Positions 11,101-20,068 of a stretch of DNA of 56,997 nt are shown here, one piece after another (positions within the stretch are counted from its first letter, which is position 1; every line of letters begins with the position of its first letter). Origin of the DNA: an uncultured Clostridia bacterium. GTDB lineage: Bacteria; Bacillota; Clostridia; Christensenellales; Borkfalkiaceae. The stretch spans positions 1-56,997 of the forward strand of contig CAJFTM010000003.1 of assembly GCA_904419945.1 (NCBI GenBank), in the 5' to 3' direction. The position numbers were made by a program, and so were the translations under genes. The notes under the pieces were generated by a model. It did not search any database and was not told where the DNA came from. It was given only the letters and a program-made list of their open reading frames with translations.

Positions 11101-11722
11101 TCCCTTCCTCGCGGGAATGCGGACGGGCCGCACGGGGCTTGCCCGAACGGGGACGCGGCGCAGAGACTGCGCTGTCGCGCACACCTGCATACAGAAAATA
11201 CGCCGCCGCAAGAACGAGCAGCGAGAAGATAATATAGCCGCCGACGGCCGTCGTCAACTGCACGACGGGATAGACGAGCAGCCCGCAGAGAGCGCCGCCC
11301 GCCATCGACGTGCCGAAGCCGCCCTCTCCGGCGGCAAAACAATCACCCAAATAAGCGCCATACCCTTCATACGGGATGCCCGCGACGGCAGCCGTAATGG
11401 TATGCGCGAGACAAAAAGCAAAGAGGACGAGCAGCGAAGCAAACACGACGGTGCGCGCAGGCGCCTTGATCGTCTTGCCCGAGACGAGCGCGACGCTCGC
11501 ATAGGCGAGCAGCGCAAATACGACAAACGCCGCATACCCAAAGACGCCCAGCAGAAAAGAGCTGACCGCCTCGCCCACGTCCCCGAAAATAGCGCCGCGG
11601 GAGACGAACATGACGAGCGCCACGAGCGTAAACAGCGCGAGTACCAGCCCGAACGTCTCGCGCGTGAGCACGCGCGACCCTTCCTTTTTGGTGTTATTTC
11701 CCTTTTTTCCCGAATTACTCAC
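8108..11722 (-). CDS. ftsK: DNA translocase FtsK/SpoIIIE
   Basis: This septal, ATP-driven pump moves chromosome ends across the closing septum. The 1204-residue protein has an N-terminal membrane domain (several helices within 1-190), a long disordered linker rich in Pro, Gln, Arg and Asp (about 200-720), then the RecA-like motor with Walker A GATGSGKS near residue 872 and a C-terminal winged-helix gamma domain. The linker is several times longer than in Bacillus SpoIIIE (about 790 residues in total). The start is GTG with GGGAG eight bases upstream. It heads the ftsK-rimO-pgsA-cinA transcript. Confidence 0.95.
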   Translation of the reverse strand: MSNSGKKGNNTKKEGSRVLTRETFGLVLALFTLVALVMFVSRGAIFGDVGEAVSSFLLGVFGYAAFVVFALLAYASVALVSGKTIKAPARTVVFASLLVLFAFCLAHTITAAVAGIPYEGYGAYLGDCFAAGEGGFGTSMAGGALCGLLVYPVVQLTTAVGGYIIFSLLVLAAAYFLYAGVRDSAVSAPRPRSGKPRAARPHSREEGKGAAAPAGFYAGEASAAPVQPPQTADPYYPQPSAGQPVQGMRQQPAMQQPMQGAGQPMQDRHLYVGEDEFGFKTRRELRQESRREREERRAREEEEKLTPEERVHRLLYPDRPMPKFDKRAKQQPAAGRSASVSSDPGKNTGYSNYINNRIYDDSSYFNSPTRGTISREQYSKNFSNGRSILEGHELSSPRSPIPQPVDPSLQQPEASQPEGPQPVAQPQQPETFSQMFPDASADRPKKILQDTSRPADPAQPDIPVSTYQSDGSFYRRDDSGDFSPGSIDTHRPISSFLDGSFAADRGADAGISSHDVQLNGADEEPGIDVSDFARRVGLGGAASRRTERPFAAPSEPARDRLSGEFPPRARLAEDPSRDVFPPAEDRGRMRGDLFRGRGQSDAVPGAEQPAEPQHPADERFSRFQTEDGIIIGDRGAQPADGFSVQPPQETPAGEQSALQPITGDLDSAVNLFDDEPPAPSVVPGAVDALAAAEPERARRAPARQQQQEERRPRHIYPRYNPPPLSLLKDYPNTLAEDSEEVQFNKDTIVETLYNLLRIETQVVRVTQGPSVTRYDIEIPANVQTSRVLGCDRELAMRLRARDGVNIQTNYENGSISIEVPNKQRATVGLKEILRAPEYVNAKPGSLMFGMGKDIEGRSVCGDISKMKHLLVAGATGSGKSVCLTSLIISLLYKYSPEELRLILIDPKQTEFSVYEKLPHLMINEIISDPSKVIPVLNWAINEMERRYTLFKERTRQGTMVRDIDGYNASLSPDEEKLPKIVIIMDEVADLMAVAKKDVEDRVQRLTQKSRAAGIHLVLATQRPSTDVITGVIKANLPTRIACKVTQEVDSRTILDSSGAEKLLGRGDMLYKTDTMTFPRRLQGAWLDDAEVQGIVSYVKENNEAYFDERVYDFINNEHGGGGVGGDSDDSVEAVYIEALKYVVSIGQASISMIQRRCSVGYPKAGKIIEWMENMGYISSFDGAKARKVLLTQEEFDNKYGDYGV

Positions 11723-11773
11723 AATGATTTCTCCCTTCCGCTGGCCAAAAAGCCGCTTTCAGTCATTGTCTTC

Positions 11774-11802
11774 ATTATACCATTTTTCCGCTTACATTTC
11801 AA
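11774..11802 (-). promoter_or_regulatory. Promoter for the ftsK operon
   Basis: Minus strand TTGAAA (11797-11802), 17-bp spacer, TATAAT (11774-11779), about 50 bp upstream of the ftsK GTG start. Confidence 0.7.
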
Positions 11803-11886
11803 TTAAAATGCGGGATTATTTTCGAAAGTTTGTTCGCAATGCGCGGCACAAAGACGATCGCCCCCGAAAGTATTTCATCCAAACGC

Positions 11887-11917
11887 AAAACGGGACCCCC
11901 GCAATGCGGGAGCCCCG
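11887..11917 (-). terminator. Intrinsic terminator of ilvC
   Basis: A 12-bp GC-rich stem with two mismatches (11891-11902 against 11906-11917) has a 3-nt loop and is followed on the minus strand by TTTT. It lies just past the ilvC stop. Confidence 0.7.
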
Positions 11918-11938
11918 TACCTTCGGCTTTGAAATGCC

Positions 11939-13039
<1,101 letters not shown>

Positions 13040-13163
13040 TTATTAATTTTACAGATGCGTTTTATCGAAAAACCGAATCGCCGGATCCCTTTCCTCCCTC
13101 TTTGCCCCCAACGTAAAAGCCGCATGTTTTTGATGCCGCCGCAGACTCATCGGTGCGAATCAA

Positions 13164-13192
13164 TTGCTTTTCAGCACAAAAAGGACTATAAT
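13164..13192 (+). promoter_or_regulatory. Promoter for the DUF815 ATPase gene
   Basis: Plus strand TTGCTT (13164-13169), 17-bp spacer, TATAAT (13187-13192), 30 bp upstream of the start at 13223. It is divergent from the ilvC promoter. Confidence 0.65.
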
Positions 13193-13222
13193 GATAAGAA
13201 AAAGTGTTTCAGAGAGGACGGT

Positions 13223-14422
13223 ATGGAAGAAAAAACGGAACAGCCGCTGATACTTTTGAATGGTGTGCTGGAAGACGCTGCCGCGGCCGATTTTGCACGG
13301 GCAATGCGGGAGGATGACCCGGTCCGCTACGCGCGCGCCTATGCGGCATTGCTGGAAACGGATATGCAGCGCAATTTTGCAGAATATATCGCGCGCGCCG
13401 TATTGTATGACGACAATCTGTTTGCTCGGCGCGCATTTGCGGGCAAGGCGGAGGGAGACGTGCGCGAAGCTTATTTGCACGATCTCTCCGCCCTGCAGGC
13501 TCTGACCGAACGCACAGACGATTTGCCGCCGCGCATTGCCGAAGCGGTGCGCGCCGGATTGCCGCGCATCGGCCGCGGGCAGGCCCCCTTCGGTGAGAAC
13601 TGGGCGAGCGGACAGACGGCAGAAATGCTCGCGCAGTTTTACCGCGCGAACGGATACGGCATGTTCATCGACCACAAGGCCTTTACCTACGAGGGCGGCA
13701 AGCTGGTGCCCGTCCGCAACGCGCCCGACATCACACTCGACCAGTTAAAGGATTACGAGGCGGAAAAGCGCGCCGTTGAGGACAACGTGATCAATTTTGT
13801 ACGGGGGCTGCCCTACTCGAACATGCTGCTGTACGGGGACAAGGGGACGGGCAAATCGTCGACCGTGCACGCGATGCTCAACAAGTATGCGCCCGCCGGG
13901 CTGCGCGCCGCCGAGCTGACGAAGGACAAAGTCGGCGAGATCAACGAGATCAAGGGCGTACTCGCCGCGCTTCCCTTTAAATTCCTGCTGTTCATCGATG
14001 ACCTCTCGCTGGAAGAAAGGGACGAAAAGGTGACGGCCCTCAAGGCAGGGCTGGAAGGGAGCATGCACGAAAAGAGCGACAATGTGATGATCGTCGCGAC
14101 TTCCAACAGGCGCCACATCCTGAAAGAGAACTTCTCGGACCGCGAAAACAGCGTGCATGCGCGCGACACGATGGAGGAACAGCTCTCCCTTTCCGACCGG
14201 TTCGGTCTGACCGTCTGCTTCTCCTCGACGGGGAAAAAGGAATACCTGTCCATCGTCCGCCAACTCGCTGCCGACGGCAAGATCACCCTGCCGGACGAGG
14301 AGCTGTGCGCCCTCGCAGAGCGGTGGGCGCTCGTGAAGGGAGGAAGGAGCCCGCGCCGCGCGCGGCAGTTCGTCGATTACCTCGTCGCCTGCCAGGCAAA
14401 AGGCTCGGAGATCCTCATCTGA
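13223..14422 (+). CDS. DUF815-family AAA-type ATPase
   Basis: The 399-residue protein belongs to the DUF815 family of predicted P-loop ATPases common in Clostridia, whose cellular role is not established. It shows Walker A GDKGTGKS (205-212) and Walker B LLFIDD (255-260), then a DnaA/DnaC-like AAA layout. The first 150 residues are family-specific. I chose the ATG at 13223, with AGAGG five bases upstream and a promoter just before it; the frame opens at 13055 but that part crosses the promoter. It is monocistronic and ends at a strong shared terminator. Confidence 0.85.
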   Translation: MEEKTEQPLILLNGVLEDAAAADFARAMREDDPVRYARAYAALLETDMQRNFAEYIARAVLYDDNLFARRAFAGKAEGDVREAYLHDLSALQALTERTDDLPPRIAEAVRAGLPRIGRGQAPFGENWASGQTAEMLAQFYRANGYGMFIDHKAFTYEGGKLVPVRNAPDITLDQLKDYEAEKRAVEDNVINFVRGLPYSNMLLYGDKGTGKSSTVHAMLNKYAPAGLRAAELTKDKVGEINEIKGVLAALPFKFLLFIDDLSLEERDEKVTALKAGLEGSMHEKSDNVMIVATSNRRHILKENFSDRENSVHARDTMEEQLSLSDRFGLTVCFSSTGKKEYLSIVRQLAADGKITLPDEELCALAERWALVKGGRSPRRARQFVDYLVACQAKGSEILI

Positions 14423-14438
14423 AATCCCAAAATATTGC

Positions 14439-14477
14439 GGGGAGGGAAGCCGAAAACGGCTTCCCTCCCCGTCATTT
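14439..14477. terminator. Bidirectional terminator between convergent genes
   Basis: A perfect 14-bp stem (14439-14452 pairing with 14457-14470) has an AAAA loop and a T-rich flank on the plus side. It serves the DUF815 gene (plus) and murC (minus), which converge here. Confidence 0.75.
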
Positions 14478-14502
14478 TTATACAGAATTTGCGGAATCAA
14501 GA

Positions 14503-15840
14503 TCAAAATTTTGCATTCAGAAGCCGCTTGACGGCATAATAAATGTCGCCAGCCCCCAAAAACAGGGCGGTATCCCCCGCATGCAGCGAGCAGCGCAGAT
14601 AGACGGAAAGCTCGCGCAGCGTCTCTATATAGAGAGCGTTCGGCAGTTTTTCGGCAAGGGTGAGCGCACTGCCGGCCGCATCAAAGTACTCGCGAGCGGG
14701 AAAGGTCTTAAAGATGACGAGGTCCTCTACCCCGGACAGAACGGACAGGAAATCATCGAAGAGCAAGCGCGTGCGCGAATAGGTGTGCGGCTGAAAGACG
14801 ACGAACAGCCTGCCGCCGAACGCTTCGCGCGCCGTTTGCAGCGCGGCCGCGATCTCGCGCGGATGATGGGCATAGTCGGCGATCAATTCGGCGCCGTACA
14901 ATTTTCCCAGCCGTTCGAAGCGGCGGCGAATGCCGCGAAAGCCGGCCAATCCCACCGCCGTCAGCGCAGGCGGAAAGCCGCACTGTTCGGCGACCGCCGC
15001 GGCAGCGAGCGCATTGTAGACGTTGTGCTTGCCGTAAACATGCAAGCGGATGCGGCCGCACGGCTCGCCATGGATATTCAGTGTAAAGGAGTATCGCCCC
15101 CCGGAAGAGCGCAGGCGCAGGGCGCGCACGTCACACTTTTCCGAAAAGCCGAATGTCAGAGCCGGACGAACGGCGCTGCAAATGGGATCGTCCCCGCACA
15201 CGACGGCGGCGGGAGCAGAACGCGCATACGCCGCATACGCATCGAACAGAGCTTCGGCACTGCCATAACACTCGAGATGATCCGCATCGGTATTGAGGAC
15301 GACGGCGACCGTCGGACGCAGTTTCCGAATGTTGCCGCGGTACTCGCACACCTCCGTGACGAAGCAGCGGTTGCCGCCCTCAAAATAGCTGCCATAATCG
15401 AGATCCTCTCCCCCGATATGGGCTGTGCAGCCGCCGCATGCCTGCAATACATGCGCGCACATGGCTGTTGCCGTCGTCTTGCCGTGGCAGCCGGCGATGC
15501 CGACAGAGATCTCAAAACAGGATGCGATGAGCGCAAGCAATTCGGCTCGATCATAGACGGGGATCCCGGCGGCACGCGCGGCGGCGAGCTCGGGATCGCT
15601 CTCCGGCACAGCGGAACTGTATACGACCGCGTCCGATCGGGCCGCGCGCTCGGGCGCATGGCCGCAGACAAACGCAACGCCGCGGGCTTCCAGCTCGGCG
15701 GTACGCTCGTTTCGGCAAAGGTCGCTGCCGGCAACGGTAAATCCTGCCGACAACAGGCAGGCAGCCAGCGCGCTCATGCTGACGCCACCCATTCCAATGA
15801 GATAAATTTTCTGCTTTTTCGGCCAAAATTTCCGCTGCAT
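14503..15840 (-). CDS. murC: UDP-N-acetylmuramate-L-alanine ligase
   Basis: MurC adds the first amino acid, L-alanine, to UDP-MurNAc in the cytoplasm. The 445-residue product has the nucleotide-binding GMGGVSM motif near residue 16 and the Mur-ligase ATP motif GCHGKT (117-122). I favour the ATG at 15840, giving the normal N-terminus; the frame opens at a TTG at 15867. Neither start has a good ribosome site, which is unusual for this region. It lies apart from the dcw operon and is divergent from spoVG. Confidence 0.95.
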   Translation of the reverse strand: MQRKFWPKKQKIYLIGMGGVSMSALAACLLSAGFTVAGSDLCRNERTAELEARGVAFVCGHAPERAARSDAVVYSSAVPESDPELAAARAAGIPVYDRAELLALIASCFEISVGIAGCHGKTTATAMCAHVLQACGGCTAHIGGEDLDYGSYFEGGNRCFVTEVCEYRGNIRKLRPTVAVVLNTDADHLECYGSAEALFDAYAAYARSAPAAVVCGDDPICSAVRPALTFGFSEKCDVRALRLRSSGGRYSFTLNIHGEPCGRIRLHVYGKHNVYNALAAAAVAEQCGFPPALTAVGLAGFRGIRRRFERLGKLYGAELIADYAHHPREIAAALQTAREAFGGRLFVVFQPHTYSRTRLLFDDFLSVLSGVEDLVIFKTFPAREYFDAAGSALTLAEKLPNALYIETLRELSVYLRCSLHAGDTALFLGAGDIYYAVKRLLNAKF

Positions 15841-15925
15841 GGGATAAATATATGCTAAAACGCGCAAAAAATTATCTTTTTTGACAAAGTTTTAGAATTT
15901 TTTTCAAAAAATTTCGTCTACACTA

Positions 15926-15954
15926 TTGAAAATTCGGAAAATGTATAGTAAAAT
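15926..15954 (+). promoter_or_regulatory. Promoter for spoVG
   Basis: TTGAAA (15926-15931), 17-bp spacer, TAAAAT (15949-15954), 45 bp from the spoVG start. It looks like a sigma-A promoter; I do not see a clear sigma-H site, which controls spoVG in Bacillus subtilis. Confidence 0.6.
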
Positions 15955-15998
15955 GGATTTGCGAATGGATTCGAAAAACAAAAAGGAGGTATAAGATC

Positions 15999-16268
15999 TT
16001 GAAAATTTCAGACGTGCGCATTCGGTTTGTCCGCAAGGATGACAGCAAACTAAGAGCAGTCGCATCGATCACGATCGATGACTGCTTCGTCGTTCATGAC
16101 ATCAAAGTGATCGAAGGCGCCGACGGGCCCTTCATCGCCATGCCCAGCCGCAAGACGAACGACGGCGAATTCAAGGATATCGCCCATCCCTTGAATACTG
16201 AGACCCGCGAGGAGCTGCGGGACGCGATCCTCGCCGCTTACAATGAAGCATTGGCAGAAGCTGACTGA
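15999..16268 (+). CDS. spoVG: Septation/regulatory protein SpoVG
   Basis: SpoVG is a small nucleic-acid-binding regulator that affects septation, capsule and virulence genes in various Bacillota. It is also found in non-sporulating species, so it does not prove sporulation. The 89-residue product covers the full conserved domain (MKISDVRIR, FIAMPSRK, HPLN). The start is TTG, fixed by an ideal AAAGGAGGT site upstream; no ATG or GTG suits. It is monocistronic and lies between cell-wall genes. Confidence 0.95.
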   Translation: MKISDVRIRFVRKDDSKLRAVASITIDDCFVVHDIKVIEGADGPFIAMPSRKTNDGEFKDIAHPLNTETREELRDAILAAYNEALAEAD

Positions 16269-16370
16269 AACTTTCTTTGTCTTGCCCGCTTAATCATTCA
16301 GTCTTTGTTTTCCATGAAAACAGTTTCCGATTTGCATTTGGATCATTCGTACATTTTCTCGGCCGAGAAG

Positions 16371-16405
16371 AAAGGGAGCACTTGACCCGTGCTCCCTTTC
16401 TTTTT
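16371..16405 (+). terminator. Intrinsic terminator of spoVG
   Basis: An 11-bp stem (16371-16381 with 16389-16399) has a 7-nt loop and is followed by C and six T. It lies about 100 bp past the spoVG stop. Confidence 0.8.
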
Positions 16406-16436
16406 TCATTTCATTCGCCGCCATAACGCTTTCATG

Positions 16437-16467
16437 AAAAGCCGCCCGTCTGATACAGACGGGCGGT
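16437..16467 (-). terminator. Intrinsic terminator of ftsZ
   Basis: The stem GCCGCCCGTCTG/CAGACGGGCGGT (16441-16467) is followed on the minus strand by TTTT, just past the ftsZ stop. Confidence 0.75.
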
Positions 16468-16482
16468 ACTCACGGAATCAAC

Positions 16483-17883
16483 TTATTTTTTCTTGAACAT
16501 GCGCTGCAGGAAGGTCGGCGCCTCTTTTTCCGTATTGCGGGCAGGCTGCGCGGGACGCGCGGGCTGCTGATACGGCTGCTGGTATTGCTGCGGCTGACCC
16601 TGATAGGGCTGCTGGCCGTACTGCGGTTGCTGATACTGCTGCGGCTGGCCCTGGTACTGCTGTTGGCCGTACTGCGGTTGGCGGGGCTGCTGGTACTGCT
16701 GACCCTGGTAAGGCTGCTGGCCATACTGCGGCTGACGGGGCTGCTGATACTGCTGCGGCTGACCGTACTGCGGCTGGCGGGGCTGTGCCTGCATGCTGTT
16801 CGCATTGCTGTTCATGGGGATACGCCCGTACGAAGGCGTTACGCCCGCAGCGCCGCCCTGTGCGGGAAGCCCGCGGTTGACGATAAAGTTGCGGTTTTCG
16901 TTGCGCGCTTCCTTCGCGTTATAATTATCGGCATGCGGGAAGCCCGTCGCGATGACCGTGACCTCCACCTCGTCATTGATATTGCTGTCGATGCAGGCGC
17001 CGAAAATGATATTCGCCGAATAGTCGACGACGCTCTGTACGAGAGTCGCGGCCGTCTGCACTTCGTCCATGGTCAAGTCGTTGCCGCCGACGATGTTGAG
17101 GATGACGCCCTTTGCGCCCTCGATAGTCGTTTCGAGCAACGGGCAGTTGACGGCGAGGCGAACCGCTTCGACGATCCTGTTCTCGCCCTTGGCGACGCCG
17201 ACGCCCATGTGCGCGAGGCCCTGATCCTTGAGGATGGTGCGCACGTCCGCGAAGTCGAGGTTGATGAGCGCGGGGTTGACGATGAGGTCGGCAATGCCGC
17301 GGATACCCTGTTTCAGGACTTCGTCCGCCACGCGAAGCGCCTCGTTCATCGGCGTATTCTTAGGGACGACGCCGGTGATCTTGTCGTTCGGAATGACGAT
17401 GAGGGTATCGACATATTTCTTGAGATTTTCGAGGCCCTTCGCGGTATTGTCCATCCTCTTTTTGCCTTCAAAGGTGAACGGCTCGGTCACGACCGCGATG
17501 GTGAGGATCTTCAGATCGCGCGCGATCTTGGCGATGACAGGCGCTGCGCCGGTACCCGTACCGCCGCCCATACCTGCCGTGATAAAGAGCAGGTCCGTAT
17601 CCTTGACCGCCTCGGTGAGAACTTCCTTGCTCTCCTCTGCGGCGGCACGGCCCACCTCCGGCTCGGCGCCCGCGCCGAGGCCCTTCGTGAGGGTAGAACC
17701 GATCTGGATCTTGCTCTCCGCCTTGGAAAGGAGCAAGATCTGTTTATCCGTATTGACCGCGACGTAGCTCGCGCTCTGGATGCCCGCTTCGATCATGCGG
17801 TTGACAGCGTTGTTGCCCGCGCCGCCGACGCCGATGACCTTTATCCTCGCAACTCCGGACAAGCTGTCCAAACTGTTAAACAT
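16483..17883 (-). CDS. ftsZ: Cell division protein FtsZ
   Basis: FtsZ is the tubulin-like GTPase that forms the Z ring. The 466-residue product has the tubulin signature GGGTGTG (106-112), a conserved core to about residue 325, and then a long linker made of repeated PQYGQQ/PYQGQ/QYQQP units (about 355-450), unusually rich in Gln and Tyr. The tail APTFLQRMFKKK is the conserved partner-binding peptide. The ribosome site GGAGG lies inside the last codons of the FtsA-like gene, so the two are coupled. It is longer than the common 350-400 residues because of the linker. Confidence 0.97.
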   Translation of the reverse strand: MFNSLDSLSGVARIKVIGVGGAGNNAVNRMIEAGIQSASYVAVNTDKQILLLSKAESKIQIGSTLTKGLGAGAEPEVGRAAAEESKEVLTEAVKDTDLLFITAGMGGGTGTGAAPVIAKIARDLKILTIAVVTEPFTFEGKKRMDNTAKGLENLKKYVDTLIVIPNDKITGVVPKNTPMNEALRVADEVLKQGIRGIADLIVNPALINLDFADVRTILKDQGLAHMGVGVAKGENRIVEAVRLAVNCPLLETTIEGAKGVILNIVGGNDLTMDEVQTAATLVQSVVDYSANIIFGACIDSNINDEVEVTVIATGFPHADNYNAKEARNENRNFIVNRGLPAQGGAAGVTPSYGRIPMNSNANSMQAQPRQPQYGQPQQYQQPRQPQYGQQPYQGQQYQQPRQPQYGQQQYQGQPQQYQQPQYGQQPYQGQPQQYQQPYQQPARPAQPARNTEKEAPTFLQRMFKKK

Positions 17884-17888
17884 GTTGT

Positions 17889-19061
17889 TTACCCTCCGAT
17901 TCCGTGAAATAATTTATAAAGGAAACTTTTTTCGCGCTGGCGATGCAGCGCCATATCCAAAAGGCTCAGAACGGAACTCTGCGCCGCTTTGTTAAAAGAA
18001 GGCACCTGCGGGGCGAGGATCTCGACCGTGCGGCCCAGCCGCATGGAGAGATATTCGCGCACGCCGCGGATCTCCGTGATACCGCCGCCCGTCAGGTAAA
18101 TGGGCCGATAATACAGCCCCGGATCGCCGCTCATCTCGAAAAACTGCCCGAAAATGTCGCACAGCATGTCCAGCCCGTCCTGCACGCAGCTCTTCAAAAA
18201 AGCAGCGGATACGGTATAAGTCGCCTGACGGTCCGTATATTCGACGGTGACGCCCGCTTCATCCATACTGGCGAGATTGATCTTGCCGACCAATGCCTCC
18301 AAAACATAAAACGGGACTTCGGACGCGGACTTCTCCTCAAAATAAACCTGCGCCGTAACATGACCGCCCCCCGCGGAACAGGCCTGCTGCCAAACGATCC
18401 CTTCCCCCTCCACGACGCTGAACGACATCGAGATCCGATCGACATCCCAAAGGATCGCACCCGCCGCCCGCGCGGAACGGGAAAGAAGATAGAGCGCCTG
18501 TGCCTGCGTGGCCGGTAGATACTCGCGCCTGCGCACGCCGTACTCGGCGAGGAAATTATCCATGCAGTCGATGAAGCGGTCGTCCGCCAAAAAATAACTG
18601 AACTGACCCTCCAGCGAATTGCTGACCATGCCCACGGGATCGAACGCGCGCCTGCGGTCGGACAACACGAAGTACGCCGCCTCTTTGCGAATGACGGTGG
18701 CGCCGCCGAAATCCTCCTGGGGCTCGCTCGCATACAGCGCCTGCACATCCGCACGGACAACTTTGCGCTTGTTTTCAAACCGCATGAAACAGCGCTGCGT
18801 CCGAACAAAGAGGAATTCAGCCGGAACCCCGACATACAGCTCGCGGATGCGCACGCCCGCCTCGGCAGACGCCTCATCCAATGCCGCAAATACAGCTTCC
18901 TGCAGATCCTTCGTATCGAAGAATTCTGCATCCGCATAACCTTTATACGGCTGCGTATACATCCCCTGTATGACAAAGGTGTTGTTGACGCCGCGCTGGC
19001 CGATGACGACGGTCACATCGGACGATCGCACATCCAGCACGGCCGCGCTCTTGCGGCCCAT
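17889..19061 (-). CDS. ftsA: FtsA-like actin-fold protein, divergent
   Basis: FtsA tethers FtsZ to the membrane. This 390-residue protein sits just upstream of ftsZ and keeps an actin-like outline. Phosphate-1-like LDVRSSDVTVVIG is at the N-terminus and an adenosine-loop-like LTGGGITEIRG lies near residue 330. The C-terminal stretch KSFLYKLFHGIGG could form the membrane-binding amphipathic helix. However, the phosphate-2 motif (normally DIGGGTTD) reads WDVDRISMSFS and the first loop lacks the usual glycine, so nucleotide binding is uncertain. I call it FtsA-like from position, fold and tail. It could instead be a related Hsp70/actin-superfamily scaffold. Confidence 0.72.
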   Translation of the reverse strand: MGRKSAAVLDVRSSDVTVVIGQRGVNNTFVIQGMYTQPYKGYADAEFFDTKDLQEAVFAALDEASAEAGVRIRELYVGVPAEFLFVRTQRCFMRFENKRKVVRADVQALYASEPQEDFGGATVIRKEAAYFVLSDRRRAFDPVGMVSNSLEGQFSYFLADDRFIDCMDNFLAEYGVRRREYLPATQAQALYLLSRSARAAGAILWDVDRISMSFSVVEGEGIVWQQACSAGGGHVTAQVYFEEKSASEVPFYVLEALVGKINLASMDEAGVTVEYTDRQATYTVSAAFLKSCVQDGLDMLCDIFGQFFEMSGDPGLYYRPIYLTGGGITEIRGVREYLSMRLGRTVEILAPQVPSFNKAAQSSVLSLLDMALHRQREKSFLYKLFHGIGG

Positions 19062-19112
19062 TCTGTGCTCCGTTTTTCTCCCGTGTACAATATATATGTT
19101 TATACAATCATT

Positions 19113-19141
19113 ATTATAGTATAAAAACGACTTTTTGTCAA
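19113..19141 (-). promoter_or_regulatory. Consensus promoter for the ftsA-ftsZ pair
   Basis: The minus strand has a perfect TTGACA (19136-19141), 17-bp spacer and TATAAT (19113-19118), about 50 bp from the start at 19061. With the divIB terminator just upstream, this makes ftsAZ transcriptionally separate from the dcw operon. Confidence 0.85.
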
Positions 19142-19144
19142 TAG

Positions 19145-19182
19145 AATAAAACGATTCCCCGAAAGAATTTTTCGGGGAATCG
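19145..19182 (-). terminator. Intrinsic terminator of the dcw operon (after divIB)
   Basis: A 12-bp stem CGATTCCCCGAA/TTCGGGGAATCG (19152-19163 with 19171-19182) is followed on the minus strand by TTTTATTC. It lies 17 bp past the divIB stop. Confidence 0.8.
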
Positions 19183-19198
19183 GTGGAAAATCCTGCCG

Positions 19199-20032
19199 TT
19201 ATTCGGACGCCGCCGAAAGGGGCGGTTCGTCCGCCGAATAGCTCGCCGAAAGCTCGCCCGTCGGCTGCGGATACCCCACCTCGATGACGTTGATATATCC
19301 ATATGTGCGCTGCGCTTCGGTCAGCCCTCCGTATGTTTCCAGCGCCAACTGCGCCTTCTCTTCCATGCGGCTGCCCGGATTTTCCAGCCAGACATGTACG
19401 CCCTCGACGGTATCGATGTAGAAGTAGTTGAAATCATAGGTCGGATCGTTCAGGCCCATATCGTCATAATCGATGCTGACGATGTTATGCCACAAACCCT
19501 GCGCGCTGAATGAGTCGAACAGCGTCCACAGAGCCTCATATTCATCCTCGAACTCTGCCGATACGGCAAAGGTATCCCCCACGGCGGGCACCTCAAAATC
19601 GATGCCGGTGATGACGATGTTCGAGCCGTCGATATTGTTCGCATTGTCCTCTTTGACGGCAAGCACGGTATGATCGTCGCCGACGACATAATACCGGCCG
19701 TCCTTTTCAAAGGCGAACACCTCGTACTTTTCGCTGAGGGAAACGGTGATCTTGTTCGGGAAGTGCTTTTCGACGCTCTCCACTTCGAGATAACCGCCGC
19801 CCTGATCCGCGACGACGTCATACACGCTGTCCTCCCGGAAGAACAGATAGCTCTTGCCGCCGAACTCCTCGTCGAGCGTCGTCTGGATGCGGGAAGCGCG
19901 CTCCTCGCCGAACGAACTGCCCGTCACCGTGACTTCAAATTGCGCGATCGAGCAGACCGCATTGATCGTAATGACGACGACGATCAGCAGGATGGCGACC
20001 GCATAGCCGATGAAAAACTTGATGCTTCGCAT
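19199..20032 (-). CDS. divIB: Cell division protein DivIB/FtsQ
   Basis: DivIB (FtsQ) is a bitopic membrane protein that stabilises FtsL and activates septal wall synthesis. The 277-residue product has a short cytoplasmic start, a membrane helix (about 7-28) and an extracellular part. The latter begins with a POTRA-like segment (FEVTVTGSSFGEERASRI), followed by the beta domain (FPNKITVSLSEKYEVFAF). Sequence conservation is weak, as usual for this family, and the call rests on topology and position after murA. It is the last gene of the dcw operon. The tail is acidic and Ser/Pro-rich. Confidence 0.85.
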   Translation of the reverse strand: MRSIKFFIGYAVAILLIVVVITINAVCSIAQFEVTVTGSSFGEERASRIQTTLDEEFGGKSYLFFREDSVYDVVADQGGGYLEVESVEKHFPNKITVSLSEKYEVFAFEKDGRYYVVGDDHTVLAVKEDNANNIDGSNIVITGIDFEVPAVGDTFAVSAEFEDEYEALWTLFDSFSAQGLWHNIVSIDYDDMGLNDPTYDFNYFYIDTVEGVHVWLENPGSRMEEKAQLALETYGGLTEAQRTYGYINVIEVGYPQPTGELSASYSADEPPLSAASE

Positions 20033-20068
20033 TGCAACTCCTCTTCGGTAAATCCAAAGGAAAAATGA

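Noticed and set aside
13160-13675. Minus-strand frame opposite the start of the DUF815 gene
   Set aside because: It is antisense to a well-supported ATPase and includes its promoter region.
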